Assembly: GCA_025456065.1 (NCBI GenBank)
Contig: JALOLH010000018.1
Coordinates: forward strand, 1-52,689
Source: Candidatus Nanopelagicales bacterium
GTDB lineage: Bacteria; Actinomycetota; Actinomycetes; S36-B12; CAIYMF01
Direction: 5' to 3'
Length of the DNA: 52,689 nt
A program made the translations under genes and the position numbers. Shown piece after piece: positions 52,091 to 52,689 of this stretch. Each line of letters opens with the position of its first letter. Within the stretch, counting starts at the first letter, position 1. The notes under the pieces are model-generated. The model was not told where the DNA came from. It ran no database searches and saw only the letters and a program-made list of their open reading frames with translations.

Positions 52091-52689
52091 GGACGTGCGG
52101 GCGGAGCTCCTCGAGCGTCTTCGGTCCGATCCCGGGGACCTCCGCGAGCTCGTCCACGGAGCTGAACCGACCGTGCTGGGCCCGCCAGGCCAGGATCTTG
52201 GCTGCCGTCACCGGGCCGATCCCGGGCAGCTGGTCCAGCTGCTCGGCGGTCGCGCGGTTCAGGTCGAGCGCCGTCCCCGGCACCCCCGGTGGCCCTCCCG
52301 GCAGGGTGCCGCCCGCCGTCCCCGCGCCGGCTGCCTCCCCGCCGATCTCCACGCGTTCCCCGTCGACCAGCGGGCGGGCGAGGTTGGTGCCGCCGAGACG
52401 ACCGCCCTTGCGCATCCCGCCGGCGGCTCGGACCGCGTCGGCGACCCGGGAGCCCGGCGGCAGCGTGACGACGCCCGGCCGTCGCACCGCGCCCACCACA
52501 TGGACGACGAGGGGCGCGGCGGGACTCGGCGCCGCCGGGGCGAATCCCTCGAGGGGCGCGACCAGCGCCGAGTGCGCCGGATCCGGTGCGACGTTGACCT
52601 CGGGCCGGGGCCAGGAGCGGACCAGCAGCACGGCGCCGACGGCCAGCACCGCGAGCGTGAGCATGCCGAGCAGCGGGACGACCACGGCC
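52083..52689 (-). CDS. comEA: ComEA family DNA-binding protein, N-terminus cut by window edge
   Basis: About 202 codons are visible and the frame is open at the right edge. A transmembrane helix (MLTLAVLAVGAVLLV) is followed by a Pro/Ala linker, an SLBB domain (VVHVVGAVRRPGVVTLPPGS and RVADAVRAAGG) and a double helix-hairpin-helix (LDQLPGIGPVTAAKILAWR; LAEVPGIGPKTLEEL). This is the receptor that binds double-stranded DNA for uptake. The in-frame GTG at 52685 would put the helix at residue 1, so the true start is probably beyond the window. Confidence 0.92.
   Translation of the reverse strand, partial: AVVVPLLGMLTLAVLAVGAVLLVRSWPRPEVNVAPDPAHSALVAPLEGFAPAAPSPAAPLVVHVVGAVRRPGVVTLPPGSRVADAVRAAGGMRKGGRLGGTNLARPLVDGERVEIGGEAAGAGTAGGTLPGGPPGVPGTALDLNRATAEQLDQLPGIGPVTAAKILAWRAQHGRFSSVDELAEVPGIGPKTLEELRPHVRA

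Overview
The window is chromosomal DNA of a high-GC actinomycete. Codon third positions are almost all G or C, GTG starts are common, and the gene order is the classical actinobacterial housekeeping order: comEA-comEC-holA-rpsT-lepA ... hemW ... hrcA-dnaJ-rsmE-HIT-phoH-ybeY-corC-era-recO-uppS-glyS-dusB-ppdK-dgt-dnaG. I cannot fix the genus. There is no rRNA, CRISPR array, prophage or recognisable insertion sequence.

Layout. 1-990: a small region beside the 3' end of a tRNA-Met gene, with a truncated MerR-type regulator that uses CAA for Gln unlike the rest of the window, its probable promoter/operator, and two tiny candidate ORFs. 991-8158: tRNA-Met, a secreted EEP-family nuclease/phosphatase, mutY, a pirin, trmB, a SulP transporter, a small membrane protein and tRNA-Asn. 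8222-13100: an unknown gene coupled to dnaG, a DUF218 protein and dgt. 13101-19448: ppdK, a GH13 alpha-glucosidase and a two-gene ABC exporter. 19519-27282: dusB, glyS, a DUF6703-like membrane protein, an acetyltransferase, uppS, a Cys-based phosphatase, recO and an AI-2E-type permease. 27406-35056: the era-corC-ybeY-phoH operon, HIT, and the rsmE-dnaJ-hrcA operon behind a CIRCE operator. 35143-45367: accessory genes (antibiotic-biosynthesis-type monooxygenase, iron alcohol dehydrogenase, DUF3097, a proline-rich membrane protein, hemW, a lipoprotein, two tandem acyl-CoA synthetases, a ribbon-helix-helix protein and an SPFH protein). 45405-52689: lepA, a duplicated-motif membrane-anchored protein, rpsT, holA, comEC and comEA (cut by the window end).

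How the genes work together. Most serve replication, repair and translation: primase, HolA, RecO, MutY, dGTPase; GlyRS, LepA, Era, YbeY, RsmE, TrmB, DusB, S20. Chaperone control is by HrcA/CIRCE. The comEA/comEC pair is a DNA-uptake module. Carbon metabolism is represented by PPDK and GH13 and lipid activation by the two AMP-forming ligases.

Less ordinary signals: (i) a dispersed intergenic motif (core CAGAACGACGG, then TGCGCA) that pairs into large hairpins near dusB/glyS and HIT/rsmE; (ii) a tandem acyl-CoA synthetase paralogue with two clean in-frame internal deletions; (iii) an SPFH + RHH gene pair with a palindrome in its AT-rich promoter; (iv) nested tandem repeats at three gene ends or interiors; (v) a MerR gene with a palindrome between -35 and -10 beside tRNA-Met; (vi) at least fourteen genes whose -10-like hexamer lies 6-8 nt before the start codon, implying leaderless mRNAs. 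I see no clearly new multi-gene system; the repeat family, the SPFH-RHH pair and the eroded ligase are the best leads.
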